A stretch of 38,910 nt of DNA, taken from JADKHR01 sp041917295. GTDB lineage: Bacteria; Elusimicrobiota; Elusimicrobia; FEN-1173. Numbering within the stretch: position 1 is the stretch's first letter; every line of letters starts with the position of its first letter. The DNA lies in the NCBI GenBank assembly GCA_041917295.1, contig JAYRXX010000029.1:1-38910 (forward strand), in the 5' to 3' direction. Below the pieces are notes generated by a model, which saw nothing but the letters and a program-made list of their open reading frames with translations, had not been told where the DNA came from and searched no databases. The translations under genes were made by a program, and so were the position numbers. Of this stretch, positions 15,819-23,627 are shown piece by piece.

Positions 15819-17168
15819 ATGAACGCAAAATCGGTGGTGGTTATCGGGGCGGGGCCGGGAGGGGAAGCGGCGGCCAAACAGTTGGCCGAACGGGGCGTCG
15901 CGGTGACCCTCGTCGATCCGGGGCCCCTGGGCGGGTTGTGCTTGAATTGGGGGTGTATCCCCACCAAGATCTTGTTGGAAGCCGGTCGGCTGGCTCACCA
16001 GGCCCGCACGTCCGCCGTTCTTCAGGGCGGCCGCGCTGTGGGCGTGGATTGGGAAAAACTTCAAGCGAAAAAGCGCGCCGCCGTCGAATCGATTCGAGCC
16101 GCGTTGGAACACCGCCTGGCCCAACTCCGAATTCGCGTGGTCAAAGGAACCGCGCGGTTTTTGTCCGACCGGACCGTCGCGGTGGCGGGCCCGGACGGCA
16201 ACGAGGTCCTTCCGTTCGACGCGGCCGTGATCGCCACAGGGTCCAAACCCTTTTTTCCGCCCCCTTTCGACGCGTTGACCGATTCTATTTTGGACAGCAA
16301 CCGCGTTTTAGGTTTGGCGGTTCTTCCGCGACATCTGGCGGTGGTGGGCGCCGGCGCCGTGGGCCTGGAATTTGCCTGCCTGTTCCATGAGTTGGGCGTT
16401 CGGGTTTCGGTGATTGAAAAAAAACCGCAAATTCTTCCGGGCGAAGAAGCGTCCGTGGCCCGCCTGCTTCAAAAGAGTTTTGAAAAACGCGGGATCAAAA
16501 TTTTTACCGACCGCACCGTGAATCAGGCCGAACTCCTGGCGGACGGGTGGCGGTTGGTTCTTTCGGACGGAGAAACGCTTACGCCGGATCAGGTGTTGGT
16601 GTGCGTCGGCCGTCGGCCGGCCACCGACGGCTTGGGCCTAGACGCCGCCGGGGTGTCTGTGGACAACGGCCGGATCGGGGTCAACAATTACATGCAAACG
16701 TCACGGGCGTCCGTTTACGCTGTCGGCGACGTGAACGGCCTTTCGCTTCTGGCCCACGCCGCGTCCGCCCAGGGCGTTGCGGCGGCCAACCACATTCTCG
16801 GAACCCCCGTCCCTTACGACAACGAACGTGTCCCCCGCTGTCTTTACACCTGGCCGGAAGTGGCCAGCGTCGGCGAATGGACCCATTCGGCGTCCTTAAA
16901 AAATTTGGAGGTGAAAGCCCAACGGTTCTTTTTCCAAGGGTCTCCCAAAGCCATGGCCTCGGACGAAACCGAGGGATTTTTACAAATCCTTTCGGAAAAA
17001 GGAGACGGACGCCTCCTGGGCGCTCAAATCGTCGGGCCCCACGCGACCGAGCTGATCCATGTCTTTTCCGTGGCGCTGGCGGAAAAAATGACCGTGGACC
17101 GGTTGCGGCAGGTAATTTTTGCCCATCCCACCTTGGCCGAAGGAATTCGGGAGGCGCTTTGCCGGTGA
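15819..17168 (+). CDS. lpdA: Dihydrolipoyl dehydrogenase (glycine cleavage L-protein)
   Basis: FAD flavoenzyme reoxidising dihydrolipoyl groups with NAD+. The 449-residue protein has the FAD motif VVVIGAGPGGEAAA, the redox disulfide GGLCLNWGCIPTK (Cys41, Cys46), the NAD motif VVGAGAVGLEFACLFHELG, the FAD-binding YAVGDV and the active-site AHPTLAEGIRE (His436, Glu441) in the dimer domain. The ATG is preceded by GAGG. It leads the glycine cleavage operon, and no E1/E2 dehydrogenase genes are nearby, so its main partner is probably lipoyl-GcvH. Confidence 0.95.
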   Translation: MNAKSVVVIGAGPGGEAAAKQLAERGVAVTLVDPGPLGGLCLNWGCIPTKILLEAGRLAHQARTSAVLQGGRAVGVDWEKLQAKKRAAVESIRAALEHRLAQLRIRVVKGTARFLSDRTVAVAGPDGNEVLPFDAAVIATGSKPFFPPPFDALTDSILDSNRVLGLAVLPRHLAVVGAGAVGLEFACLFHELGVRVSVIEKKPQILPGEEASVARLLQKSFEKRGIKIFTDRTVNQAELLADGWRLVLSDGETLTPDQVLVCVGRRPATDGLGLDAAGVSVDNGRIGVNNYMQTSRASVYAVGDVNGLSLLAHAASAQGVAAANHILGTPVPYDNERVPRCLYTWPEVASVGEWTHSASLKNLEVKAQRFFFQGSPKAMASDETEGFLQILSEKGDGRLLGAQIVGPHATELIHVFSVALAEKMTVDRLRQVIFAHPTLAEGIREALCR

Positions 17169-18034
17169 CGTCCGCCACAGCCTTGCGTCGGCCCCGTCTT
17201 CCGGGATTTCTGAAAGGGGCGATTCCTTCAGGCGAACGCCTGTTTCGTGTGCGGGACGTCTTGCAAAAAACCGCGTTGCCCACCGTGTGCGAACAGGCCC
17301 TGTGCCCCAACCGCACCGACTGTTGGGCCCGGGGAACCCTGGCGTTTCAAATTTTGGGGTCCGTGTGCACCCGGCGCTGTTCGTTTTGCGCCGAAACCAC
17401 GGGACGGCCGGGGGCTGTTGATCCGAACGAGCCCGACCGGCTCGTGGACGCCGTTGGCCGACTGAACTTAAAGCACGTGGTCATCACGTCCCCCGCCCGG
17501 GACGATTTGGACGATCAGGGGGCCGGGACGTTCGCCGCCTGCGTGCGCGCTCTGCGCGATCGGTTGCCCCACGTGACCGTCGAAACCCTGGTCCCGGACT
17601 TTCAAGGTCGGCCCGACCTGCTGGCGATTGTTTTTAACGCCCGGCCGGACATCTTTAACCACAACATCGAAACTGTCCGGCGTTTGACCCCCTCCGTCCG
17701 TGCCCGGGCCACCTACGACCGGTCGCTGGACGTGTTGCGGCAGGCGGCCGAGGCCGGGTTGGCCACGAAGTCGGGGTTGATGGTGGGGTTGGGCGAAGAG
17801 TGGAACGAGGTGGATACCGCCTTGCGCGATCTGGCGGCGGTTCGTGTCCGCGCCGTGACCATCGGCCAGTACCTTGCGCCTTCCCCGGACCACCATCCGG
17901 TTCATCGATACTACACGCCCGAGGAGTTCGGTCGTCTTCGCGACGGGGCTCAACGGTTGTTTGAAAAGGTTCAAGCGGGACCCCTCGTTCGCAGTTCCTA
18001 TCACGCCGATGTCTCGGCGCCGAGTGTGGTATAA
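17165..18034 (+). CDS. lipA: Lipoyl synthase
   Basis: Radical SAM enzyme inserting two sulfurs into protein-bound octanoyl groups to form lipoyl. The 289-residue protein carries the auxiliary cluster motif C-x4-C-x5-C (Cys42, 47, 53), the radical SAM motif CTRRCSFC (Cys68, 72, 75) and the conserved C-terminal RSSYHA (about 276-281), whose serine ligates the auxiliary cluster. The frame is open far upstream through lpdA, but GTG at 17165, overlapping the lpdA stop (GTGA) with GGGAGG upstream, fits the family N-terminus. Placement inside the gcv operon points to GcvH as substrate. Confidence 0.95.
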   Translation: MTSATALRRPRLPGFLKGAIPSGERLFRVRDVLQKTALPTVCEQALCPNRTDCWARGTLAFQILGSVCTRRCSFCAETTGRPGAVDPNEPDRLVDAVGRLNLKHVVITSPARDDLDDQGAGTFAACVRALRDRLPHVTVETLVPDFQGRPDLLAIVFNARPDIFNHNIETVRRLTPSVRARATYDRSLDVLRQAAEAGLATKSGLMVGLGEEWNEVDTALRDLAAVRVRAVTIGQYLAPSPDHHPVHRYYTPEEFGRLRDGAQRLFEKVQAGPLVRSSYHADVSAPSVV

Positions 18035-19143
18035 TGGCCGCTCCCCCTATGACGTTGCAACGAACGCCATTTTATTTTCTGCACCAACAAAACGGTGCCC
18101 GCCTGGTGGATTTTGCCGGATGGGAAATGCCGGTCCAGTTTGAAGGCGTGATGGCCGAACATCGCGCCGTGCGCGAACGGGCCGGACTGTTTGATATTTC
18201 CCATATGGGCCAACTGTGGGTCACCGGGCCCGGCGCGCGCAACACGTTGGACCGGATGGTGACCAACGACATCGCGTCCTTGGCCCCCAACCGGGGCGCC
18301 TACGCCCTCTTGTGCCGTGAAGACGGCGGCGTGGTCGACGACCTTTACGTTTATTGTTTGGGCCCGGACCGGTTTTTGGTTGTGGTCAACGCGTCCCGGG
18401 TGGACGCCGACATTGCCTGGATGCGCGGACGGTTGGGGCCTGACACCGAACTGGACGAGCAACCTCAACGGGCGGCCCTGGCTCTGCAAGGGCCCGCCGC
18501 GGCCGGGTTGGTGGCCGGTTTGTCCCGGGACCTTGTGTCCCTGACCAAAAACGGGGTCGTCGAAATCCCCCTGCTTGGATTTGAAATGGTGGCCGCCCGA
18601 ACGGGGTATACCGGCGAAGACGGGTTTGAATTTTTTGGGCCCGCCGGGCATGTCCATAAGGTGTTCGAGTATTTGGTGAAAAAAGGCAAAGACGTCGGGC
18701 TTGTCCATGTGGGGTTGGGCGCTCGCGATACCTTGCGGTTGGAAATGGGTTACAGCCTGTACGGCCACGAGTTGGATGAAACCCATTCGCCTCTCCAAGC
18801 GGGGTTGGGCTGGGCGGTGAAATTAAACAAGCCCTTTTTTGTCGGTCAAGAGGCGTTGCGAAACGAGAAAAGCGCCGGGCCGGTTCGCCGTTTGGTGGCG
18901 TTGCGTTTAACCGACCGCGGCGTGCCTCGCCAACAGTGCCCGATTCAATTCAACGGTCACGCCGTCGGCGCCGTGACCAGCGGAACGTTTTCCCCGTCGC
19001 TTAACGTGGGCATCGCCCTGGGCTACGTGGACAACCGCCAGGCGCCCAAAGACGCGGCCGGCGTGTGGAGCGTGGTCGTGCATGGCCGCGCGGTGCCGGC
19101 CGAATCCGTTGTTTTGCCGTTTTATCGAAAACAGAGAGGTTAA
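18034..19143 (+). CDS. gcvT: Aminomethyltransferase (glycine cleavage T-protein)
   Basis: Transfers the methylene of aminomethyl-lipoyl-GcvH to tetrahydrofolate with release of ammonia. 369 residues with RTPFYFLHQQNGARLVDFAGWEMPVQ, HRAVRERAGLFDISHMGQ, FLVVVNASRVDAD, ALQGP, ARTGYTGEDGFEFF, GARDTLRLEMGYSLYGHELDE and GYV near the end, all typical. ATG at 18034 shares a base with the lipA stop; ATG at 18049 (MTLQRTPFYF) is an alternative that fits family starts better. Neither has a Shine-Dalgarno. A perfect extended -10 (TGGTATAAT, 18027-18035) spans the lipA end. If used, transcription would begin near 18042 and favour the 18049 start. Confidence 0.95.
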   Translation: MAAPPMTLQRTPFYFLHQQNGARLVDFAGWEMPVQFEGVMAEHRAVRERAGLFDISHMGQLWVTGPGARNTLDRMVTNDIASLAPNRGAYALLCREDGGVVDDLYVYCLGPDRFLVVVNASRVDADIAWMRGRLGPDTELDEQPQRAALALQGPAAAGLVAGLSRDLVSLTKNGVVEIPLLGFEMVAARTGYTGEDGFEFFGPAGHVHKVFEYLVKKGKDVGLVHVGLGARDTLRLEMGYSLYGHELDETHSPLQAGLGWAVKLNKPFFVGQEALRNEKSAGPVRRLVALRLTDRGVPRQQCPIQFNGHAVGAVTSGTFSPSLNVGIALGYVDNRQAPKDAAGVWSVVVHGRAVPAESVVLPFYRKQRG

Positions 19144-19145
19144 CC

Positions 19146-19523
19146 ATGGATCCCCAACAGCTTCGTTTCACCTCGTCCCACGAATGGATCGCTCCCGACG
19201 GCACCGTCGGCATTTCGGACCACGCGCAACACGAAATCACCGACGTGGTTTTTGTGGAGTTGCCCAAGCCGGGGCGGGCCGTGAAAGCCCAGGAAGCCTG
19301 CGCCGTGGTGGAATCGGTCAAGGCCGCGTTCGATATTTACGCGCCGGTGGGGGGGACCATTTCGGCGGTGAACGACGAATGCGTCAAAAATCCCGGATTG
19401 GTCAACCAGCACCCTTACGGCGCCGGGTGGCTTTACAAAATCACCATGGCGTCTCCCGCCGACCGGGAAAAGCTGATGACCCACGAAGGCTATCAGACGT
19501 TCCTGAAATCGGCGGCCCACTAG
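19146..19523 (+). CDS. gcvH: Glycine cleavage H-protein
   Basis: Lipoyl carrier that shuttles the aminomethyl group between P-, T- and L-proteins. 125 residues: RFTSSHEWIAPDGTVGISDHAQ, DVVFVELPKPG, and the lipoylation site ESVKAAFDIYAP (Lys59), followed by the usual NPYGxGWL-like QHPYGAGWLYKI. The ATG at 19146 follows GAGAGG. It lies two bases after gcvT. LipA in the same operon and the lipoate ligase-like protein at 28481 probably act on Lys59. Confidence 0.96.
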   Translation: MDPQQLRFTSSHEWIAPDGTVGISDHAQHEITDVVFVELPKPGRAVKAQEACAVVESVKAAFDIYAPVGGTISAVNDECVKNPGLVNQHPYGAGWLYKITMASPADREKLMTHEGYQTFLKSAAH

Positions 19524-19534
19524 CCGGTTTGCCC

Positions 19535-20863
19535 ATGTTCATCCCGCACACCGACGAACAGAAAAAAGAAATGCTCGCCGCCATCGGCGTGTCGACGTTT
19601 GACGATCTGGTGGGGGCCCTTCCCAAAAACCTTCTTCGGCCGAAAGTAAACCTTCCGGGGTCCCTGAGCGAAATGGAACTGGTGCGCCACATGGAAGAGC
19701 TGGCCTCCCGGGACCATCTGGCCCACTCCTACTTGGGCGCGGGGGCCTACGAACATTTCGTGCCCACCGCCGTGTGGTCCATCGCGTTGCGGGGAGAATT
19801 CGCCACCGCCTATACTCCTTACCAAGCCGAAGCCAGCCAGGGCACCCTGCAATCGATTTTTGAATTTCAAACCCTGGTGTGCGAACTGTTTAAGATGGAC
19901 GTGGCCAACGCGTCGATGTACGACGGCGCCAGCGCCGCCGCGGAAGCCTGTTTGGTCGCCGCCAAGCACACCGGCCGAACCGAAATTCTGGTTCCCGAAA
20001 CGGTTCACCCCCAGACGGTGCAAGTGATCCAGACCTATTTGGCCCACAGCGGAGCGCGGGTGAAAACCGTGCCTTTCCCGTCGGGCGTGGTGGAGCCGGA
20101 GACGGTTCGCAACCACGTGGGTCCCGATACCGCCGCTTTGCTTGTTCAAAACCCCAATTTTTTCGGATGTGTGGAACCCCATGTTAAAGGGTTGTCGGAA
20201 TTAATTCATTCGGCCGGAGGTCTGTTGATCGCGTCCACCTATCCGACGGCGTTGGGGCTGGTGGCGCCCCCGGGCCAATACGGCGCCGATATCGCGGTGG
20301 CCGAAGGCCAGTCGTTGGGTTTGCCTTTGGCTTACGGCGGGCCTTATCTGGGACTGTTCGCCTGCACCAACGCGTTGCTTCGCAAAATGCCGGGCCGCGT
20401 GGTGGGCCAAACCCTGGACGCCGACGGCAAACGCGCTTTCGTGTTGACCCTGCAAGCGCGCGAACAACACATCCGCCGCGAAAAAGCCACCTCCAACATC
20501 TGCACCAACCAGGCCCTGTGCGCCCTGGCCGCCACCCTTTATCTTTCGCTGGTCGGAAAAAACGGGTTTCAGGAATTGGCCGCCCTCAATTTTCAAAAGG
20601 CCCATTACGCGGCCGACGTGTTGGCACGCCGGGGGTTTCCCCGGGTGTTTGCGCACTCGTTCTTTAACGAGTTCGCGGTCCGCTGTCCGGTGTCGCCGGA
20701 CATCCTCGTAAAAAAGTTGTCGGAAAAACGGGTGCTGGCCGGGTTGCCTTTGGGCGCCTACTTTAAAGATCGGGCGGACCAGTTGCTGGTGTGCGTGACG
20801 GAAATCAAAACCAAGTCGGACATCGATCGGTTCGGCGATTTGTTGGCGGAGGCGGCCCGATGA
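19535..20863 (+). CDS. gcvPA: Glycine dehydrogenase (decarboxylating) subunit 1
   Basis: The N-terminal, PLP-free half of the split P-protein, 442 residues. Features: MFIPHTDEQKKEMLAAIGV, LGAGAYEHFVPTAV, the block AYTPYQAEASQGTLQSIFEFQ, MYDGASAAAEA, QNPNFFGCVE, REQHIRREKATSNICTNQAL. The open frame extends much further upstream through gcvH in another frame; the start at 19535, 11 bases after the gcvH stop, gives the canonical N-terminus. It works as a heterotetramer with GcvPB, whose start overlaps this stop. Confidence 0.96.
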   Translation: MFIPHTDEQKKEMLAAIGVSTFDDLVGALPKNLLRPKVNLPGSLSEMELVRHMEELASRDHLAHSYLGAGAYEHFVPTAVWSIALRGEFATAYTPYQAEASQGTLQSIFEFQTLVCELFKMDVANASMYDGASAAAEACLVAAKHTGRTEILVPETVHPQTVQVIQTYLAHSGARVKTVPFPSGVVEPETVRNHVGPDTAALLVQNPNFFGCVEPHVKGLSELIHSAGGLLIASTYPTALGLVAPPGQYGADIAVAEGQSLGLPLAYGGPYLGLFACTNALLRKMPGRVVGQTLDADGKRAFVLTLQAREQHIRREKATSNICTNQALCALAATLYLSLVGKNGFQELAALNFQKAHYAADVLARRGFPRVFAHSFFNEFAVRCPVSPDILVKKLSEKRVLAGLPLGAYFKDRADQLLVCVTEIKTKSDIDRFGDLLAEAAR

Positions 20864-22320
20864 GCGGAGAAAAAGTGGTGGAACCCTTATCGTTTGAAAA
20901 AAGCGCGCCGGGCCGAAAAGGGATCCCTTGGCCGGTCTGCGACGTGCCGACGGTGTCCGTGGAAAAAAATATCCCCGCGGGCCTTCTTCGGGAAAGTCCC
21001 GCCCATCTGCCGGAACTGTCGGAACCCCAGGTGGTTCGCCATTTCACGCGGTTGTCCCATTTGAACTTTTCCATCGACACGAATTTTTATCCGTTGGGTT
21101 CGTGCACCATGAAACACAACCCCAAAGTTAATGACCGAATCGTTCAAATCCCCGACTTCGCCGGGCTTCATCCGTTGCGGCCCCACGAACTGAGCCAAGG
21201 GATATTGGAAATTTTGTTTGAAGTGGAACGGTGGTTGTCGCAACTCTGCGGCATGGACGCGTTTTCCCTTCAGCCGTCGGCGGGCGCTCAGGGCGAACTG
21301 ACCGGCATTTTGGTGGCCCGGGCCTATCACGAACATCGCGGGGAGAACCGGCCGGTGGTGTTGATCCCCGATTCGGCCCACGGCACCAATCCCGCCAGCG
21401 TGGCGTTGGCCGGTTTGACCGCCGTCACCGTCAAATCAACCCCCGACGGCCAGGTGGACCTGGACGATTTGTATCAGAAGTTGAATAAAGAAGTGGCGAT
21501 GGTCATGATGACCATCCCCAGCACGTTGGGCCTGTTTGAGCCGCGCATTCAAGAGATCGCCAAAAAAATTCACGAGGCCGGCGCGTTGCTGTATATGGAC
21601 GGCGCCAATTTGAACGCCCTGGTGGGGTTGGTGCGTCCCGGCGATTTGGGCGTGGACGTCTTGCACGTGAACCTGCACAAAACCTTCGCCACGCCCCACG
21701 GCGGCGGCGGGCCCGGCGCGGGCCCGGTGGGCGTCAAAAAAGCGTTGGAACCCTTTCTGCCGGTTCCCCGGGTGGCGTTGGAAAACGGGGTTTACCGTCG
21801 GAAATTTGACCGAGCCCACAGCATCGGGCGGGTTCACGGGTTTCAGGGCAACGTGGGCGTGCTTATTCGGGCCTACGCCTACATGCGGTTGCAGGGAGCG
21901 GAAGGGTTTCGCGAGATCAGCGAAAACGCCATTTTGGCGGCCAATTATTTGAAAGCGAAACTGACGCCGTTGTTTCCGAAAATGCCGTCGGGCGCGTGCA
22001 TGCACGAAGTGGTGGTTTCGGGCGAAGGGGCGTTCGGCCCCGGCGTTCGCACCCTCGACGTGGCCAAACGTTTGTTGGACCACGGGTATTACGCGCCCAC
22101 CATCTATTTCCCGCTCATTGTTCCGGAAGCCTTGATGATCGAGCCCACGGAAAACGAAAGCAAGGAAACCCTCGACGCGTTCGTGGAAACGCTCGGCGCC
22201 ATCATCGCGGAATCCAAATCGGATCCGGACAAAGTCAAAACCGCCCCCCACACCACCCCCGTCCGCCGACTGGACGAAGTGAAAGCCGCCCGGGAACCCC
22301 GGTTGCGGTATCGTCCCTGA
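20860..22320 (+). CDS. gcvPB: Glycine dehydrogenase (decarboxylating) subunit 2
   Basis: PLP-bearing half of the split P-protein, 486 residues. It decarboxylates glycine and passes the aminomethyl group to lipoyl-GcvH. Marks: FYPLGSCTMKHNPKVN, SLQPSAGAQGELTG, DSAHGTNPASVALAG, YMDGANLNALVGL and the PLP lysine in NLHKTFATPHGGGGPGAGPVG (Lys274). The ATG overlaps the gcvPA stop (ATGA). It is the last gene of the operon; an AT-rich hairpin follows 24 bases later. Confidence 0.97.
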   Translation: MSGEKVVEPLSFEKSAPGRKGIPWPVCDVPTVSVEKNIPAGLLRESPAHLPELSEPQVVRHFTRLSHLNFSIDTNFYPLGSCTMKHNPKVNDRIVQIPDFAGLHPLRPHELSQGILEILFEVERWLSQLCGMDAFSLQPSAGAQGELTGILVARAYHEHRGENRPVVLIPDSAHGTNPASVALAGLTAVTVKSTPDGQVDLDDLYQKLNKEVAMVMMTIPSTLGLFEPRIQEIAKKIHEAGALLYMDGANLNALVGLVRPGDLGVDVLHVNLHKTFATPHGGGGPGAGPVGVKKALEPFLPVPRVALENGVYRRKFDRAHSIGRVHGFQGNVGVLIRAYAYMRLQGAEGFREISENAILAANYLKAKLTPLFPKMPSGACMHEVVVSGEGAFGPGVRTLDVAKRLLDHGYYAPTIYFPLIVPEALMIEPTENESKETLDAFVETLGAIIAESKSDPDKVKTAPHTTPVRRLDEVKAAREPRLRYRP

Positions 22321-22344
22321 CAGAGCCCCCCTCCTTTTCCCTTT

Positions 22345-22373
22345 AACTCTAAATTTAGGAGAAATTTAGAGTT
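22345..22373. terminator. AT-rich perfect hairpin after gcvPB
   Basis: Perfect 12-bp arms AACTCTAAATTT/AAATTTAGAGTT with loop AGGAG, 24 bases after the gcvPB stop. No T-run follows on the plus strand. It may mark the operon end or a small palindromic repeat. The remaining spacer up to 22548 shows nothing else I can assign. Confidence 0.45.
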
Positions 22374-22548
22374 AGGTTGCGTGGGAAGACTCTTAATTTT
22401 GGCGAAGATGGTCGGAATTTGTCATGCAATTCCATATTGTATCGATCGTAATCTCGAAAATTGATGGGATTTTTCTTGTTTTTGGCGTTCATGGCACGGG
22501 CCAATCGGCCCTTTCGTGGGCAATCTTTTCTTCCCCTTTCCGAAATCC

Positions 22549-22577
22549 TTGACATAAACTTTACATAGATATATCCT
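22549..22577 (+). promoter_or_regulatory. Promoter of the Fic gene, probably leaderless
   Basis: Consensus -35 TTGACA at 22549-22554, 17-base spacer, -10 TATCCT at 22572-22577. Only 6 bases separate the -10 from the ATG at 22584, so transcription should start at or next to the start codon. No Shine-Dalgarno is present. Confidence 0.65.
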
Positions 22578-22583
22578 GGTTTC

Positions 22584-23609
22584 ATGGGGTATGAGCCGAA
22601 GTTTAGGATAACGCCGGAGACGCTTCGCTGGGTGGCCCAGGCCACCGAGTTGAGGGCTTGGATTTCAACCGCTGTGGTGGATGTCCCTTGGTTGGCCGTG
22701 TTGCAGCGGGACACCGCGGCTCGGTTGGCCCATTCGTCCACGTCCATCGAAGGTAACCCGCTCACGTTGCCCGAGGTGGATGCCTTGGCTCGCGGCGAAA
22801 ACATCGGAACCGACCGGCGGGCTTGCTTGGAAGTTCTTAACGCGCTTACCGCCCTGCGGTGGATTTGGAAACAGCCCCAGCAAACACAAATACAAGAAAA
22901 AAATATCCTTCGTTTGCATGCTCTTCTAACCAAAGGGTTATTACCGGAAAATGGGGTCGGTGCGTACAAAACTGTTCCGAATCGGGTGGTCGATCATCGC
23001 GGAAAACCTGTTTTTATCCCGCCCGCTCCCGAAAAAGTTCCGGGCTTAACACGGGATCTTTTGGCCTGGCTAAACAGCGAAATGGGCCTTCGTTTGCACG
23101 CCGTGATTGCGTCCGCTATCGCCCATCACCGGTTGGTTTCCATCCATCCGGTATCGGATGGGAACGGGCGTTTGGCGCGCGCTTTGGGCGTGTGGGTCCT
23201 TTATTCCCGGGGATTTGACACCCACCACCTGTTCGCTTTAGATGACTATTTTTCCGCGGACCGCCCGTTGTATTATCTCAAGATTCAACAGGCTCGCGAT
23301 TTGGACGATGATCTGACCGATTGGGTGGAATACGTCGCTCGGGGGGTGGTTTCCACTCTGGGGCAAACGGTTGAGCGCATTCGCTCACTTCAGGTTGGAA
23401 ACGTCGCCTCGAAAATTTTATTGACGAAGAGGCAAGAAGACGTTCTACGGTTCATGCGGGACCGGGGGACGGTGGCATCTTCCGATCTCCAAGCGGTTTT
23501 TAAGTTCACGCGCGCACGGGCTGGCCAAATTCTTAAACCGTTGGTTTCCGTGGGTCTGGTGGAGGTCGTTGGCCGGCAGCGATCCGCTCGATACAGATTG
23601 GCGAAATAG
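22584..23609 (+). CDS. Fic-domain protein with winged-helix C-terminus
   Basis: A 341-residue Fic protein, predicted to AMPylate (or otherwise NMP-modify) a target protein. The active motif is HPVSDGNGRLAR (His188, Asn194, Arg196); the usual HPF Phe is Val. The N-terminal inhibitory motif (S/T)xxxE(G/N) is visible as STSIEG (Glu56), so it is a self-inhibited class II Fic. Residues about 278-341 form a winged helix (TKRQEDVLRFMRDRGTVASSDLQ...), a common partner in stand-alone Fic regulators that may bind DNA at their own locus. The next gene starts 18 bases downstream. Target unknown. Confidence 0.9.
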   Translation: MGYEPKFRITPETLRWVAQATELRAWISTAVVDVPWLAVLQRDTAARLAHSSTSIEGNPLTLPEVDALARGENIGTDRRACLEVLNALTALRWIWKQPQQTQIQEKNILRLHALLTKGLLPENGVGAYKTVPNRVVDHRGKPVFIPPAPEKVPGLTRDLLAWLNSEMGLRLHAVIASAIAHHRLVSIHPVSDGNGRLARALGVWVLYSRGFDTHHLFALDDYFSADRPLYYLKIQQARDLDDDLTDWVEYVARGVVSTLGQTVERIRSLQVGNVASKILLTKRQEDVLRFMRDRGTVASSDLQAVFKFTRARAGQILKPLVSVGLVEVVGRQRSARYRLAK

Positions 23610-23627
23610 ACAGGAGACAAAAAACCT

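Noticed and set aside
16547..17164. Upstream extension of the lipA frame
   Set aside because: It is an out-of-frame shadow of lpdA; Arg/Gly/Pro-rich and unlike LipA.
19082..19534. Upstream extension of the gcvPA frame
   Set aside because: It is a shadow of gcvT/gcvH coding; the GcvPA family start is at 19535.
22355..22555. Minus-strand frame of about 66 codons ending in the gcvPB hairpin
   Set aside because: The product looks plausible, but there is no ribosome site, it overlaps the Fic promoter, and no family is recognised. It may be a gene relic.
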